Positions 26,714 through 35,858 are shown, numbered from the stretch's first letter. The stretch: 64,000 nt of DNA from Natronorubrum halophilum (GCF_003670115.1 NZ_QQTY01000002.1:372001-436000); one strand, 5' to 3'. Notes: generated from the sequence alone by a model not told the origin. Numbers and translations: made by a program.

Positions 26714-27072
26714 GCCGCAACGACGTCTGAGAGGGCCTTTCTGACGCTGGGCTCTTCGAACGGTTTCGTCACGTAGCCGTCAGCGCCAGCTTTCACGGCG
26801 AGTTTCATTTTTTCACGTTGCCCGACACTCGTACACATGATGACCCGCGCGTCCGGGTCGATCTTCTTGATCGCCGCGGTCGCCTTGATCCCGTTGCACT
26901 TGGGCATCACGATGTCCATCATGACGATATCGGGGTCGTGTTCTTTGTACAGTTTGACTGCTTCGGCGCCGTTGGACGCCTCTCCGAGAATGCGATAATC
27001 CTGTTCCAAAATTTGGCCCAGTAAGTTACGCATAAAATGAGAGTCGTCCACGATAAGCACCCCTGTCGACAT
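26710..27072 (-). CDS. cheY: Chemotaxis response regulator CheY
   Basis: 120 aa, a lone receiver domain. D9/D10, the phosphoacceptor D53 in IVMMDIVMPKCNG, the Thr/Ser of MCTSVGQ and K103 of VTKPFEEP are in place. CheY-P acts on the archaellum motor via CheF-type adaptors in archaea; neither cheF nor arl genes are in this window. It is the first gene of the overlapping che operon, preceded by an AT-rich region with an inverted repeat. Confidence 0.96.
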   Translation of the reverse strand: MSTGVLIVDDSHFMRNLLGQILEQDYRILGEASNGAEAVKLYKEHDPDIVMMDIVMPKCNGIKATAAIKKIDPDARVIMCTSVGQREKMKLAVKAGADGYVTKPFEEPSVRKALSDVVAA

Positions 27073-27128
27073 TCAGTAGTACACCAACCGCTGATAGAAA
27101 TACAACTACCATAAATGCTGTCTCTCGA

Positions 27129-27144
27129 TTATCATTCGTGATAA
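27129..27144. promoter_or_regulatory. Inverted repeat upstream of cheY
   Basis: TTATCA and TGATAA flank the tetraloop-like TTCG. It lies 57-72 bases before the cheY start in an AT-rich stretch between cheY and the following cheW gene. It could be an operator of the che operon or an RNA hairpin behind cheW; too short to decide. Confidence 0.35.
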
Positions 27145-27211
27145 ACGCTGAATACGGGGGACAGACGCCTCTCAAAGCGGACATTGCGATCGTCCATCTG
27201 CGGTGTTCTCG

Positions 27212-27997
27212 CTATTCTTGCGGTTCTCGCTGTCCAGATGCTAACAAGAACGTCTCGACGTCAACCACTGGAGTCACCTCGACGACGATCTCCCGAGTCG
27301 AGTCCGCCTCGTCGTCGTTCGACTCCGCTTCCGTCGCGTCGACTTCGAAGGGAGTCCCGACGGCGTCGCCGGGAGCGCCCCGCTGTGAGGATGCCATCAT
27401 CGTGGCACCGTCGGCTTCGGTCCCGGCTCCGAAAACGGCAGTTGATCCCGACTGGTTCGTAGCGACGGCCGCACCGGCATCGGTGTCGGACTCACGCTCT
27501 CGCTCGATTAGCGCGACGACGAGCGGGTGTTCGAGCGCGTCGCCGGAGAGGTCCCGATCTTCGACGGTCGCTTCGTCGAGAACGTCGCTTTCGGGAACCG
27601 TCTTGACACCGATCACGCCGTCGACCCGAATCGCCGCGGACTGCTGGTCGCTCGAGCGATCGAGCACGAGAAGGCGCTCTCGACGGTCCCGATCCACGGG
27701 TTCGTTGCTCGGGAAGTGGACGGTGGGATCGATCACTGCAGTGACCTCTCCGCGCAGATCGACCATCCCGTCGATAGCTGCTGGGGTTCGCGGGACCCGC
27801 GTTAACTCCTCGGGGACTTCGGCGAGCGTGTCGACAGTCTCGACCGGAACGGCGAGTCGGTGGGTAGCCACCTCGAAGAAGACGAACCGCTTGCGTTCCT
27901 CCTCGTTTTCGTTCGTTCCGTCTGCGTCCCGACGTGTCCGGTTGTCAGCACCGCCGATGTCGATTCCGAGAAGTTTTTCGGAAAGATCCGGGCCCAT
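27212..27997 (-). CDS. cheW: CheW-domain chemotaxis adaptor
   Basis: 261 aa. The region about 35-140 is a CheW fold: FVFFEVATHRLAVPVETVDTL, VPRTPAAIDGMVDLRGEVTAVIDP, RLLVLD and AIRVDGVIGVKTVPES. CheW bridges chemoreceptors and CheA. About 85 further residues are acidic, low-complexity and interrupt or extend the second half (REREDTDAGAAVATNQ...), so it is longer than a canonical CheW. It is read in the same direction as cheY, 139 bases upstream of it, and probably has its own promoter. Confidence 0.88.
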   Translation of the reverse strand: MGPDLSEKLLGIDIGGADNRTRRDADGTNENEEERKRFVFFEVATHRLAVPVETVDTLAEVPEELTRVPRTPAAIDGMVDLRGEVTAVIDPTVHFPSNEPVDRDRRERLLVLDRSSDQQSAAIRVDGVIGVKTVPESDVLDEATVEDRDLSGDALEHPLVVALIERERESDTDAGAAVATNQSGSTAVFGAGTEADGATMMASSQRGAPGDAVGTPFEVDATEAESNDDEADSTREIVVEVTPVVDVETFLLASGQREPQE

Positions 27998-28157
27998 GTT
28001 CCTATTCGTGTCTCAAGTTCCACCATTAAAACATTGACTCCCGCGAGCGACCCCGTTCCTCGAGAACTGAGCGCCTTTTTACACGTTCTGGAACCGATCG
28101 CCGTCGGATCCCCGCCTCCGAAATCGTTATTCGATCCCAATTGAATTACGCACCAGA

Positions 28158-28622
28158 ATGGCATCGGGCGTAGACCGCGACGACGATGACGCCGCCGACC
28201 GTGCGACCGTTCTCACGTTCACACTGGGCGGGAAACGCTACTGTGTCGGCGCAGCGTCCGTTGCATCCGTCGTTGGCGTGACGGCCGATCGATCCGTTGC
28301 AACGGCCGACGACCCGTGGAACGCGGGCTCGGTCTCGGTTGCCGGTGAGCGCGTTCGCGTCGTCGACCTCCCGCGGGCATTTACCGCCGCCGCCCGAACG
28401 ACGACCCGAATCGACGAGCCGAAACTGCTCATATTCACCGCCACTGACGCCGACGGTTCCTACTACGGGTGGCTCGTCGACGACGTCGACGCCGCGCGAA
28501 CGATCCGTCCGGATCGCCTCGAGCCGACTCGGACGGGGACGCACCTGCCTCACGTCAGGGGTTACCTCGAGATCGGCGACGACGACGTCATCTGGCTGGA
28601 CGAGCGGGCGATTCACGGCTAA
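28158..28622 (+). CDS. Second CheW-like protein
   Basis: 154 aa, divergent from the longer cheW gene. TVLTFTLGGKRYCVGAASVASVVGV, WNAGSVSVAGERVRVVDLPRAF, KLLIFTATDADGSYYGWLVDDVDA and LPHVRGYLEIGDDDVIWLDERAI follow the CheW beta-barrel order. It has a Cys in the first strand. A TATA-like GTTATTC at 28126-28132 stands at leaderless spacing from ATG 28158. Probably an alternative receptor-kinase coupling protein, but degenerate relative to canonical CheW. Confidence 0.8.
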   Translation: MASGVDRDDDDAADRATVLTFTLGGKRYCVGAASVASVVGVTADRSVATADDPWNAGSVSVAGERVRVVDLPRAFTAAARTTTRIDEPKLLIFTATDADGSYYGWLVDDVDAARTIRPDRLEPTRTGTHLPHVRGYLEIGDDDVIWLDERAIHG

Positions 28623-28687
28623 GCCGTCTCCGCAACGGAACGGCGGTCTCGATTCGACCGGGAACGGCCGTCGACTGCAGCCTAAAA

Positions 28688-29458
28688 TTACCCCATACCC
28701 GGCGGTCCGTTGTCGGAATCGTCGTCCATCTCGACATCTAATCCCATCTCCTCGCGCCGCTCCCGGAGTTGCTTGATCTGACGGTAGTAGTAGACAGCGC
28801 CGGCACCGCCGAGCAGGGCGACGGTTCCGACTAACCCCACGAACAGCGGGATATCGCGAGTGAGATAGTACCGCAGTGAGATGGTGCTGTCTACTTCCTC
28901 CCACGTCAGGCGTTCCTGGTTATCGACGATCTCCCGCTCGTAGCCGTTCGGGCTCGCGTCACCGAACAGGAAGTTCGACGTCCGGTGGCCCTCGGGGATC
29001 GTCACCTCGTACGAGCCCTCGACGTAGGCCGGCAGGCTAAACGTATTGCGCCCGGCATCGCCCGAAAACGCGATCGTTCCGTTCTCGTTCGGAACGCGGA
29101 CCTCGGTACTCGTATCGCTCTGATCGATGTTCAGCTCCGAGCCCGTCAGTTCGGTCCCGTTGGGGTACCAGTAGCGGACGCTGTGGATGTCGAGGGCCTC
29201 ATCACTGTAGAGGTTCGACCGGTACAACGACAGTTCGTCCTGCTCTTCCAGGTTGTAGACCGCACGGAACTCGCCATCGCTGATCAGACTGCCGCTGTCG
29301 ATATCGATGGCGACGTCGGCGTCGCTGTCCCGCAGATCGCCGTACTCCTGTTCGCGGTCGAGTTCCTCGTCGGAGATGCCGCCGAAGAACGTCGAGCAGC
29401 CGGCTACCCCGACGAGCAACCCGACCGCGACCACCGCGAGAACGAGCCGACGATTCAT
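28688..29458 (-). CDS. Membrane-anchored lipoprotein (DUF5803-like)
   Basis: 256 aa from ATG 29458; a TTG four codons upstream is the only longer alternative. The signal peptide MNRRLVLAVVAVGLLVGVAG ends in a lipobox with Cys21. A beta-rich extracellular domain follows, and a C-terminal membrane helix (PLFVGLVGTVALLGGAGAVYYYRQI, about 205-229) precedes a charged tail, so it is anchored at both ends. I recognise it as a haloarchaeal family of unknown function, probably DUF5803. It is read right after the DUF2110-like gene and TFE as a likely operon. Confidence 0.8.
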   Translation of the reverse strand: MNRRLVLAVVAVGLLVGVAGCSTFFGGISDEELDREQEYGDLRDSDADVAIDIDSGSLISDGEFRAVYNLEEQDELSLYRSNLYSDEALDIHSVRYWYPNGTELTGSELNIDQSDTSTEVRVPNENGTIAFSGDAGRNTFSLPAYVEGSYEVTIPEGHRTSNFLFGDASPNGYEREIVDNQERLTWEEVDSTISLRYYLTRDIPLFVGLVGTVALLGGAGAVYYYRQIKQLRERREEMGLDVEMDDDSDNGPPGMG

Positions 29459-29459
29459 G

Positions 29460-30140
29460 TTACGGAACAACGCAGCGAAGCTCCGCCGGGAGGTACTCGC
29501 CGACGCTCGCGAGCAATCCCGGCGGGTCGGTATCTTCGGTACAGATCACGCTCTGCTCGAGCAGCCCGATTCGCTCGACGGTGACGTAGTCCTGCGCGTG
29601 ACCGGCACGGTTGAGCGTCGCCCGAACTTCCGCGCGGGTGGCGCTGTTGACGTTGAGTCGGCCGTCGCCGCGGGTCCAGTCGTAGAGTCGGTCCTGTTCT
29701 TCCTCGGCGAGGCGCGATGGGTCCCCGTCGCCGCCGTAGACGAACCGCAACGGCATGTGCTGGACCAGCCCGTATCGCTCGCGGATCTGGATCGCCGATC
29801 CCTGGCCGAGTCCGAGTTCGTCGGTCGAAATCCGGACGCCCTTGTCCTGTCCCGCGTCGAGGACGATCCCGTCTTCGTCCCAGGACTCGAGCGTGCCGAC
29901 GTACGTTTCGCCGGACTCGAGGTCGGGGACGATCTCGCCGAACTCCTCGCGGAGGACGTTTCGTGCGACGGTGGCGTCTTCACCCTCGATCGTTACGGAC
30001 GGAAAGTCGTCGTGGCGGACGCCGAGTTCGAACTCGACGTCGAGTTCGCCGAGTTCGTTATCGATGAGCGATCGGAGCGAATCCAGCGACCGTTCGCGGG
30101 CGTCGCCCTCGACGTACAGTTTGGTTGCGAGTACGACCAT
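29460..30140 (-). CDS. DUF2110-like conserved archaeal protein
   Basis: 226 aa, soluble. It begins MVVLATKLYVEGDARERSLDSL and contains GETYVGTLESWDEDGIVLDAG, a small beta-barrel-like segment, and a C-terminal part with NVNSATRAEVRATLNRAGHAQDYVTVERIGL. This matches the archaeal DUF2110 family, which is usually found directly after the TFE gene. The start codon shares one base with the TFE stop (TGATG). Its constant link to TFE suggests a role in transcription or RNA metabolism, but the function is unknown. Confidence 0.85.
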   Translation of the reverse strand: MVVLATKLYVEGDARERSLDSLRSLIDNELGELDVEFELGVRHDDFPSVTIEGEDATVARNVLREEFGEIVPDLESGETYVGTLESWDEDGIVLDAGQDKGVRISTDELGLGQGSAIQIRERYGLVQHMPLRFVYGGDGDPSRLAEEEQDRLYDWTRGDGRLNVNSATRAEVRATLNRAGHAQDYVTVERIGLLEQSVICTEDTDPPGLLASVGEYLPAELRCVVP

Positions 30141-30664
30141 CAGGCGTCCACGTCGATGTTGAGTTCGTCCTCGAGGGAGTCGAGGCGGTCGTCCATCGCG
30201 TTAACGAGTCGGTCGTTGTCCATCGATTCGAGGGGCGAGCCACACTCGGGACACTCGAAGCCGAAGTCCATCGCTTCGCCGAACTCGAAGCGGATGGAAC
30301 AGATCTCACAGAGGTAGAACTCGTGGTTGCGCTCGTACTCCCGACGATCCGCTAAGGCCTCGTGAAGCCGGTACATCTCCTCCTCTAAGTTCTCGGGGAT
30401 GTTGTCGTACTCGAAGGTCCAGAGGTAGGTGAGCCACCCCGAGTCCTCGTCGCGCAGCCGCCGATAGGTGGCGAGGTCGTTTTCGTACAGGATAAACAGC
30501 GCGCGCCGCACGTCGTTCAACTCGAGGTCCAGTTCCTCCGAGAGCTCCTCGTCGGTCACTTCCCCGTCCGGCGGCGCTGCCGCGACGGGCATCCCCTTGG
30601 GACCGACCAGCTCGTGTAAGTACTTCTGGATAACCGGATCCTCGAGCAGGTCCTCAAAAGCCAT
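30140..30664 (-). CDS. tfe: Transcription factor E (TFE, TFIIE-alpha homologue)
   Basis: 174 aa from ATG 30664; an upstream in-frame start would add nine residues without family match. TFE stabilises open promoter complexes of archaeal RNA polymerase with TBP and TFB. The N-terminal extended winged helix (VIQKYLHELVG ... ALFILYENDLATYRRLRDEDSGWLTYLWTF) is followed by a zinc ribbon with CEICSIRFEFGEAMDFGFECPECGS (four Cys) and an acidic C-terminus. First gene of a run TFE / DUF2110 / lipoprotein. Confidence 0.96.
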   Translation of the reverse strand: MAFEDLLEDPVIQKYLHELVGPKGMPVAAAPPDGEVTDEELSEELDLELNDVRRALFILYENDLATYRRLRDEDSGWLTYLWTFEYDNIPENLEEEMYRLHEALADRREYERNHEFYLCEICSIRFEFGEAMDFGFECPECGSPLESMDNDRLVNAMDDRLDSLEDELNIDVDA

Positions 30665-30792
30665 TACCGTACCGTAACCGCGTGTGTCCATTAAGTCTTG
30701 TCAACTTCCGCGCGCGCTGCGGTGGGGATTTCCCGGCGAAAACCCTGCAGAGAGAGTAACATTCACGGTTCTCGACGGTCGTTCTCGGGACG

Positions 30793-31785
30793 ATGAACAC
30801 CGACACCGGTGGCTGCCGCCGGGGCGACCGCGTCTTTTCGACGGTCCATCGCCTCGAGTTCGACGTGCCGTGGCCTCCGAAACACGTCGCGGCGTACGTG
30901 ATCGACGGTCCAGAACCGATTCTGGTCGACGCGGGGACGCCGACCGACGCGGGCGAGGAAGCGCTCGAGGACGGCCTCGAACGGGAGGGGTACGCGCTCG
31001 CTGACATCGAACACGTGCTGGTAACGCACGCCCACAGCGACCACCTGGGGCAAGTCCCGACGCTTCGTGCGGCCGGTGCGACGGTTCACGCGCCGGCGGC
31101 CGCACTCGAGCGACTCGAGCGAGATCCGGACGCGGTCCGCTCGACCGTCCGCGAAACGGCCGTCTCGACGGGCTATTCCGGCGGAGACCTCGAAGAGATC
31201 GTCGACGGCGAACTCGAGTCGTTCCGGCGGCATCGAGGATTGCTCGGTACCGAGGCCACCCGACCGATCGCGCCGGAAACCGCGTTTTCGGTCGGCGACC
31301 GGGAGTTCACGCCGGTCGAGACGCCGGGCCACGAAATCGACCATCTGAGCTTCGAGACGGAACTCGAGGGGACGACGGTGCTGTTCTCCGGTGACGCGCT
31401 CATCGAACCCTTCCGTGCCGGCGCGTTCCACGTCGGGATCGATCGGGGCGCCTACGACGGCGTCGATCGCTACTACGACGCGATGGACCGATTGTTCGAG
31501 ACGACGGCGACGCACGGCTTCCCCGGCCACGGACCCGCGTTCGAGAACCCCCACCGGGTCGTCGAACTCACCCGCAACCGACTCGATACCCTGCTCGGGG
31601 AGACCGAGGCGGCGCTCGCGGCGATCGAACCCGCGACGCCGCTCGCCGTGGCGAAAGAGCGGGCCGGAAGCGTTCGCTACATCGCGCCCGTACTGGACAC
31701 GCTGGGTGCACTCGGGACGCTCGAAAATCGGGGGTCGGTAGCCCACGATACCGAAGACGGCGCGCGATACTATCGGACGACGTGA
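30793..31785 (+). CDS. MBL-fold metallo-hydrolase
   Basis: 330 aa. The metallo-beta-lactamase motif VTHAHSDHLGQ (about 77-87) supplies the H-x-H-x-D-H metal ligands; later ligands lie in VETPGHEIDHLSF, LFSGDALI and HGFPGHGP. The final 60 residues form a helical C-terminal domain (LDTLGALGTLENRGSVAHDTEDG) that looks like the winged-helix tail of LACTB2-type hydrolases. Likely hydrolyses thioesters, esters or phosphoesters; substrate unknown. Divergent from tfe with 128 bases between. Confidence 0.9.
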   Translation: MNTDTGGCRRGDRVFSTVHRLEFDVPWPPKHVAAYVIDGPEPILVDAGTPTDAGEEALEDGLEREGYALADIEHVLVTHAHSDHLGQVPTLRAAGATVHAPAAALERLERDPDAVRSTVRETAVSTGYSGGDLEEIVDGELESFRRHRGLLGTEATRPIAPETAFSVGDREFTPVETPGHEIDHLSFETELEGTTVLFSGDALIEPFRAGAFHVGIDRGAYDGVDRYYDAMDRLFETTATHGFPGHGPAFENPHRVVELTRNRLDTLLGETEAALAAIEPATPLAVAKERAGSVRYIAPVLDTLGALGTLENRGSVAHDTEDGARYYRTT

Positions 31786-31826
31786 ACCGATCGCGCACCG
31801 GGACCGCCTGGCGGCCCTGTATCCGC

Positions 31827-32042
31827 CTATTCTGCGGCGTCTTTGCCGCGGAGTGCCTGCCAGCCGACCGTGAGAAGAACGACGACAAGCGCCATCGCGA
31901 GGCCGTAGAACAGCCCCATCGCGACCGCAGCCAGGACCTGGTGACCGGTTATGAGCAACACGAACACGTTGGCGACGACGAGCGCGAGGCCGAGCATGTA
32001 GTACTCGATCGGCGTCCGGGGCAACGTCAGATCTGAACCCAT
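31827..32042 (-). CDS. Small two-helix membrane protein
   Basis: 71 aa. Two hydrophobic helices (MLGLALVVANVFVLLITG and VLAAVAMGLFYGLAMALVVVLLTVGW) with a short loop and a charged C-terminus. No family recognised beyond small haloarchaeal membrane proteins. It is 50 bases downstream of the gap after the acyl-CoA ligase and read in the same direction, so it may be its last operon partner. Confidence 0.65.
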   Translation of the reverse strand: MGSDLTLPRTPIEYYMLGLALVVANVFVLLITGHQVLAAVAMGLFYGLAMALVVVLLTVGWQALRGKDAAE

Positions 32043-32092
32043 ACGCCAACTGCGTCCGCAACGGCTGAAAAACTAGCCGGTCTCGTCGCCGG

Positions 32093-33679
32093 CTACGACC
32101 CGCCTTCGCCTCGCTCCTCGAGTTTGTACTTCTGGATCTTCCCGCTGGTCGTCCGCGGCAGTTCGTCGATGATCTCGACCTCGCGCGGGTGTTTGTAGCC
32201 GGCGACGCGCTCGAGGCAGTACGCTTTGATCCCCTCGCCGGTGATGTCCTCATCGGCCTCGGCTCCGCCCGCGGGGACGACGAACGCTTTGGGAACCTCG
32301 TTGCGCCGCTCGTCCGGGATTCCGATCACCGCGGCGTCGGCGACGGCTTCGTGTTCCAGCAGCAGGTTCTCGAGTTCGCTCGGATAGACGTTGTAGCCGG
32401 CGGTGTTGATCATGTGCTTTTTCCGGTCGACGATCTCGTAGTAGTTGGTCCCGTCGCGACGGGCGATGTCGCCGGTTCGGAAGTAGCCGAGGTCGGTAAA
32501 CGCCCGCTCGGTCGCGCCGGGCATCTCGTGGTAGCCCGTCATGACCTGTGGCCCGCGCACGAGGAGTTCCCCCTCCTCGCCCGGCGGCACCTCCTCGCCG
32601 CCGTCGTCGACGATCTTGCAGTCGGTCATCCGCAGCGGCTGACCGATCGTCCCGTGTCGCAGGCCGAACGACGATCCGGTCTGCGTGTGGGTCGCGCCGT
32701 GCGTTTCCGTGAGTCCGTACCCCTCGGAGATATCGACGCCGGCGGTCTCCTCGAAGCGCTCCTGAACGGCCGCCGAGAGCTTCGCGCCGCCCTCGGAGGT
32801 CGACTCGAGGCTCGTCACGTCGTACTCGCCGAACGCGTCGCTGTCGACCATGTCGGCGTACATCGTCGTCACGCCGACGAAGTGGGTGATCTCTTCGTCC
32901 TCGATGAGCCGTAGACACTCCCGGGCGTCCCACTCGAGGGCGCTCCGGAAGTAGCAGCTTCCGCCGCCGACGAGGGGCTGCAAGGCGGTGTGGGTGAAGC
33001 CGGTGATGTGGTACAGCGGCAGCCAGATGAGGCTCCGAACGTCCTCTGGATCGATGTCGACGTTCGAGGTCGACAGCGTCCAGTTCAGTTGCGCTCGAGT
33101 GTTTCGGTGGGTGAGCCGGACGCCCTTCGGATCGCCGGTCGTCCCAGAGGTGTAGGGGAGCAAGGCGACGTCGTCGTCCGCGCGCTCGACTACCGTCTCC
33201 GCCCCACGAACGTCCTCGAAGAAGTGATCGTCAGGATCGCGGTCCATGTGCTCGCTCGAGACCGTGATGACCTCGACCGCTCGATCGGCGTCCTCGACGG
33301 CCTGATCGACGACCGTCCGGAGCGCCGGATGGGTGACGATCGCCTTCGCCTCCGTGTTCTCGAGTTGATAGGCGACCTCGCGGCGCTTGTACTGGGGGTT
33401 GACCGGCGAGATAACGACGCCGGCCCTGAACGCGCCCAGCGAGGCGACGAGAAACTCCGGACAGTTCGGCAAGAAGAGCAGCAGTCGATCGTCCGGCTCG
33501 AGTCCGAGATCGTGGAGGCCGCCGGCGAACGACGCCGTCCGCTCCCGGAGTTCGGCGTGAGTCGTGCGCTCGCCGTGGTGTTCCATCGCCTGCTCGTCCC
33601 CGTGGAGCGACGCCGTCTCGTCGAATAGCTTTACAACGTTGCCCTTCAGGGCTGATGAGCCAACATCTGTAAGATCCAT
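32093..33679 (-). CDS. Acyl-CoA ligase (AMP-binding, long/medium-chain)
   Basis: 528 aa. Activates a carboxylic acid with ATP and CoA via an acyl-adenylate. AMP-binding motif LPYTSGTTGDPKGVRLTHRN, the GYGLTETHG strand, YFRTGDIARRDG and the C-terminal PRTTSGKIQKYKL (catalytic Lys) are all present. It starts with MDLTDVGSSALKGNVVKLFD. Substrate range (fatty or aromatic acid) is not evident. The gene stands apart from the acetate cluster. Confidence 0.93.
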   Translation of the reverse strand: MDLTDVGSSALKGNVVKLFDETASLHGDEQAMEHHGERTTHAELRERTASFAGGLHDLGLEPDDRLLLFLPNCPEFLVASLGAFRAGVVISPVNPQYKRREVAYQLENTEAKAIVTHPALRTVVDQAVEDADRAVEVITVSSEHMDRDPDDHFFEDVRGAETVVERADDDVALLPYTSGTTGDPKGVRLTHRNTRAQLNWTLSTSNVDIDPEDVRSLIWLPLYHITGFTHTALQPLVGGGSCYFRSALEWDARECLRLIEDEEITHFVGVTTMYADMVDSDAFGEYDVTSLESTSEGGAKLSAAVQERFEETAGVDISEGYGLTETHGATHTQTGSSFGLRHGTIGQPLRMTDCKIVDDGGEEVPPGEEGELLVRGPQVMTGYHEMPGATERAFTDLGYFRTGDIARRDGTNYYEIVDRKKHMINTAGYNVYPSELENLLLEHEAVADAAVIGIPDERRNEVPKAFVVPAGGAEADEDITGEGIKAYCLERVAGYKHPREVEIIDELPRTTSGKIQKYKLEERGEGGS

Positions 33680-33780
33680 GGTGAATGATACCGAGACTCA
33701 CCTATAAAATTTCGCGTTCGCGACGGCTTTCGCTCGGGTAGGAACGTTCGATTACGCCGTAGGGTCGTTCGCTCAAGCGA

Positions 33781-33796
33781 CCGATATTTTTATCGG
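33781..33796. promoter_or_regulatory. Inverted repeat overlapping a TATA-like box
   Basis: CCGATA and TATCGG flank TTTT, centred about 31 bases before the ATG at 33820. The T-rich core with TATC can serve as the TATA element, so a protein bound here would compete with TBP. The same half-sites occur at 41264-41276. Confidence 0.45.
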
Positions 33797-33819
33797 CGGA
33801 CGTCTTGAACGGGTGACAA

Positions 33820-34482
33820 ATGGCTCGAGGAATCGCGTCCCTGCTCCGCGACCGGTTCGAGACGAGCGACGTCGTCGGAGCGCTGGCGCTCGTCGCCGTC
33901 CTCGGCGTCCTCGGCGTCGGTGCGGACGCGATCGGCGTCTTGCTCGTGGTCGTTCTCGTATCACCGCTCGCGGAACCCGCCCTCGACAGACTCGACATCC
34001 ATCCCGGTCTCGCCGGGGTCGCGTTCGGCGGGTTCGCCGTCGCCGCGGGCGTCGTGCAGTTACGGGGCGGCAACGGCCCGGTCGGGAGCGGGTTCCTCGC
34101 GGTCGGCGCGTGGATCTGCCTCGACGGCGTCGACCGGTGGCGACGCGGAGACGCCGCTTCCGGCAGAACCGACGACGATGACGACGTCTCGAAACGGGAG
34201 GTGTTTCTCATCGGCGAGCACAACCGCTGGCTGCTCGAGGAACTCCGTGAGGCCGACCGGCCGCTCACCGCCGAGGAGATCCAGTCGCGAACGGGACTCA
34301 CCGAGGACGACTTCGAGCGCCTTCTTAAGTACCACGGCGAGCCTGGACCGATCGAGCGAGCCGGAAACGGCTACACCATCAACGAGGACGAGATGGGCGG
34401 CGTCGCGTTCGTCCGAAACCTCGTTCGCACGGTCGGCGGTCGGCTACTCCGTCCGTTCCGCCTGTTTCGGCCGTCCGGTTGA
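33820..34482 (+). CDS. Membrane protein with C-terminal winged-helix domain
   Basis: 220 aa. Residues about 18-115 hold three to four hydrophobic helices (VVGALALVAVLGVLGVG, IGVLLVVVLVSPLAE, GVAFGGFAVAAGVVQL, FLAVGAWICLDG). After an acidic linker comes a helix-turn-helix-like domain: REVFLIGEHNRWLLEELREADRPLTAEEIQSRTGLTEDDFERLLKYHGEPGPIERAGNGYTI. A membrane-bound DNA-binding or sensing role is an inference. Its promoter contains an inverted repeat over the TATA region. Confidence 0.75.
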   Translation: MARGIASLLRDRFETSDVVGALALVAVLGVLGVGADAIGVLLVVVLVSPLAEPALDRLDIHPGLAGVAFGGFAVAAGVVQLRGGNGPVGSGFLAVGAWICLDGVDRWRRGDAASGRTDDDDDVSKREVFLIGEHNRWLLEELREADRPLTAEEIQSRTGLTEDDFERLLKYHGEPGPIERAGNGYTINEDEMGGVAFVRNLVRTVGGRLLRPFRLFRPSG

Positions 34483-34490
34483 TTCCGGCT

Positions 34491-35039
34491 TCACTCCTCG
34501 TCCGTCGACTCGACGCGCTTGCCGGTTTCCATCGGGATCACTTCTCGATCGGCGTCCGTCCACTCGGACTCGAGTTCGCGCCCTTCGAACAACCGGTCGA
34601 GAAAGACAGCGAGGCCGGCGACTTCCGAGTGGGGCTGGTTGGTAACGCCGACATTCCAGTCGGCCTCCTCGTAGACGTCGAAGGGGACTTTTTCGGCCCC
34701 GACGACGATCAGCAGCGACTCGCCGTCGTCTCGGCGGGCCGCTCGAATGTCGCTTTCGACGTCCTGGACGCGCTCGCCGTACATCGTGAGGTGGACGACG
34801 CGTCCGCCCCAGTTGCGGATGATTCCCTGCGGCGAGTCCGTGAGTTCGACCGCGAAGGGGCCGCCGAACCGGTCGGTGATGTCCGCGACGGTCTCGAGCG
34901 ACTGGCCGGCGTTGTCGGGAAAGAGCACGCGGTCTGCGCCCAGCGCCCGCGCGGTCAGACCGACGTGGGTCGTCATCCGCTCGTCCCGGCCGGGGCGGTG
35001 GCCGAGCCGAAGGACGGCGACTTCGGGTTCGTCGTGCAT
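34491..35039 (-). CDS. tRNA (cytidine(56)-2'-O)-methyltransferase Trm56
   Basis: 182 aa from ATG 35039 (MHDEPEVAVLRLGHRPGRDERMTTH), which is the archaeal Trm56 N-terminus; four more codons upstream are possible. A SPOUT methyltransferase that 2'-O-methylates C56 in the tRNA T-loop, found only in archaea. The knot region LLIVVGAEKVPFDVYEEADWNVGVTNQPHSEVAGLAVFLDRLF is typical. Convergent with the membrane/wHTH gene, 8 bases between stops. Confidence 0.92.
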   Translation of the reverse strand: MHDEPEVAVLRLGHRPGRDERMTTHVGLTARALGADRVLFPDNAGQSLETVADITDRFGGPFAVELTDSPQGIIRNWGGRVVHLTMYGERVQDVESDIRAARRDDGESLLIVVGAEKVPFDVYEEADWNVGVTNQPHSEVAGLAVFLDRLFEGRELESEWTDADREVIPMETGKRVESTDEE

Positions 35040-35209
35040 GCTCGAGTCCACTCTCGGCCGAGGTTAGGCGGTTTCGTTTTCCGTCCGTCGGTGGCCGACC
35101 GCCCGCAGCATCGCTCGTTTCGGATCGGCGCTCACGTGTCGGCCGACGGTGTTTGACCGCCATCAGCGCCCGATAACTGTTATTTAGCGTAATCACGTGC
35201 TCTCATCGT

Positions 35210-35683
35210 ATGGAGAAAATCAACGAATCGAGCCTCGAGTGGAACGAATACGACCACGGGGAGACGGCGTTCCGTCGCAAGGAACTCGCGAGCGCCGTCG
35301 ACGCCGACGACCTCGGCTGTAGCCTCTACGAACTCCCGGCGGGGATGCGGTCGTGGCCCTACCACTATCACACGGCCAACGAGGAGGCGCTGTACGTGCT
35401 GTCGGGCGAGGGCCTCCTGCGGGCCGAGAGCGGCGAGGAGCCGCTGACGGCCGGCGACTTCGTGACCCTCCCGGCGAACGAGAACGGCGGTCATCGAATC
35501 GTCAACGACGGCGAGGGGGCGCTCCGATACCTGATGATCTCGACGATGAACGAGCCTGATATCACCGTCTACCCCGAGATGGGGAAATTCGGCCTCTTCG
35601 TCGGCTCGCCGCCGGGTGGCCGCGACGAACGATCCCTCGAGGGGTACTACCGACTCGACGACGACGTGGACTACTGGGAGTAA
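35210..35683 (+). CDS. Cupin-domain protein
   Basis: 157 aa, single cupin barrel: MRSWPYHYHTANEEALYVLSGEGLLR (motif 1, with H-x-H and Glu) and GDFVTLPANENGGHRIVNDG (motif 2, His). The final part GLFVGSPPGGRDERSLEGYYRLDDDVDYWE matches a widespread family of cupins of unknown function. TTATTTA at 35179-35185 gives leaderless spacing to ATG 35210. Metal binding likely; reaction unknown. Confidence 0.88.
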   Translation: MEKINESSLEWNEYDHGETAFRRKELASAVDADDLGCSLYELPAGMRSWPYHYHTANEEALYVLSGEGLLRAESGEEPLTAGDFVTLPANENGGHRIVNDGEGALRYLMISTMNEPDITVYPEMGKFGLFVGSPPGGRDERSLEGYYRLDDDVDYWE

Positions 35684-35858
35684 ATGGAGCGCGGAGGTAA
35701 CTAGCGAACGGAAACGACGCGCCGGCGTCGATCGACGCGACGAACTTGTTTTGCAGCGCCCGTGATCATCGCGCGCGTCGGTTCGAATCGTCCCGACGCT
35801 CGCGTCGGTTCGAGACCCGATGCGTGGCTATTAGTTGGCACGATACCAACGAGCCCGT

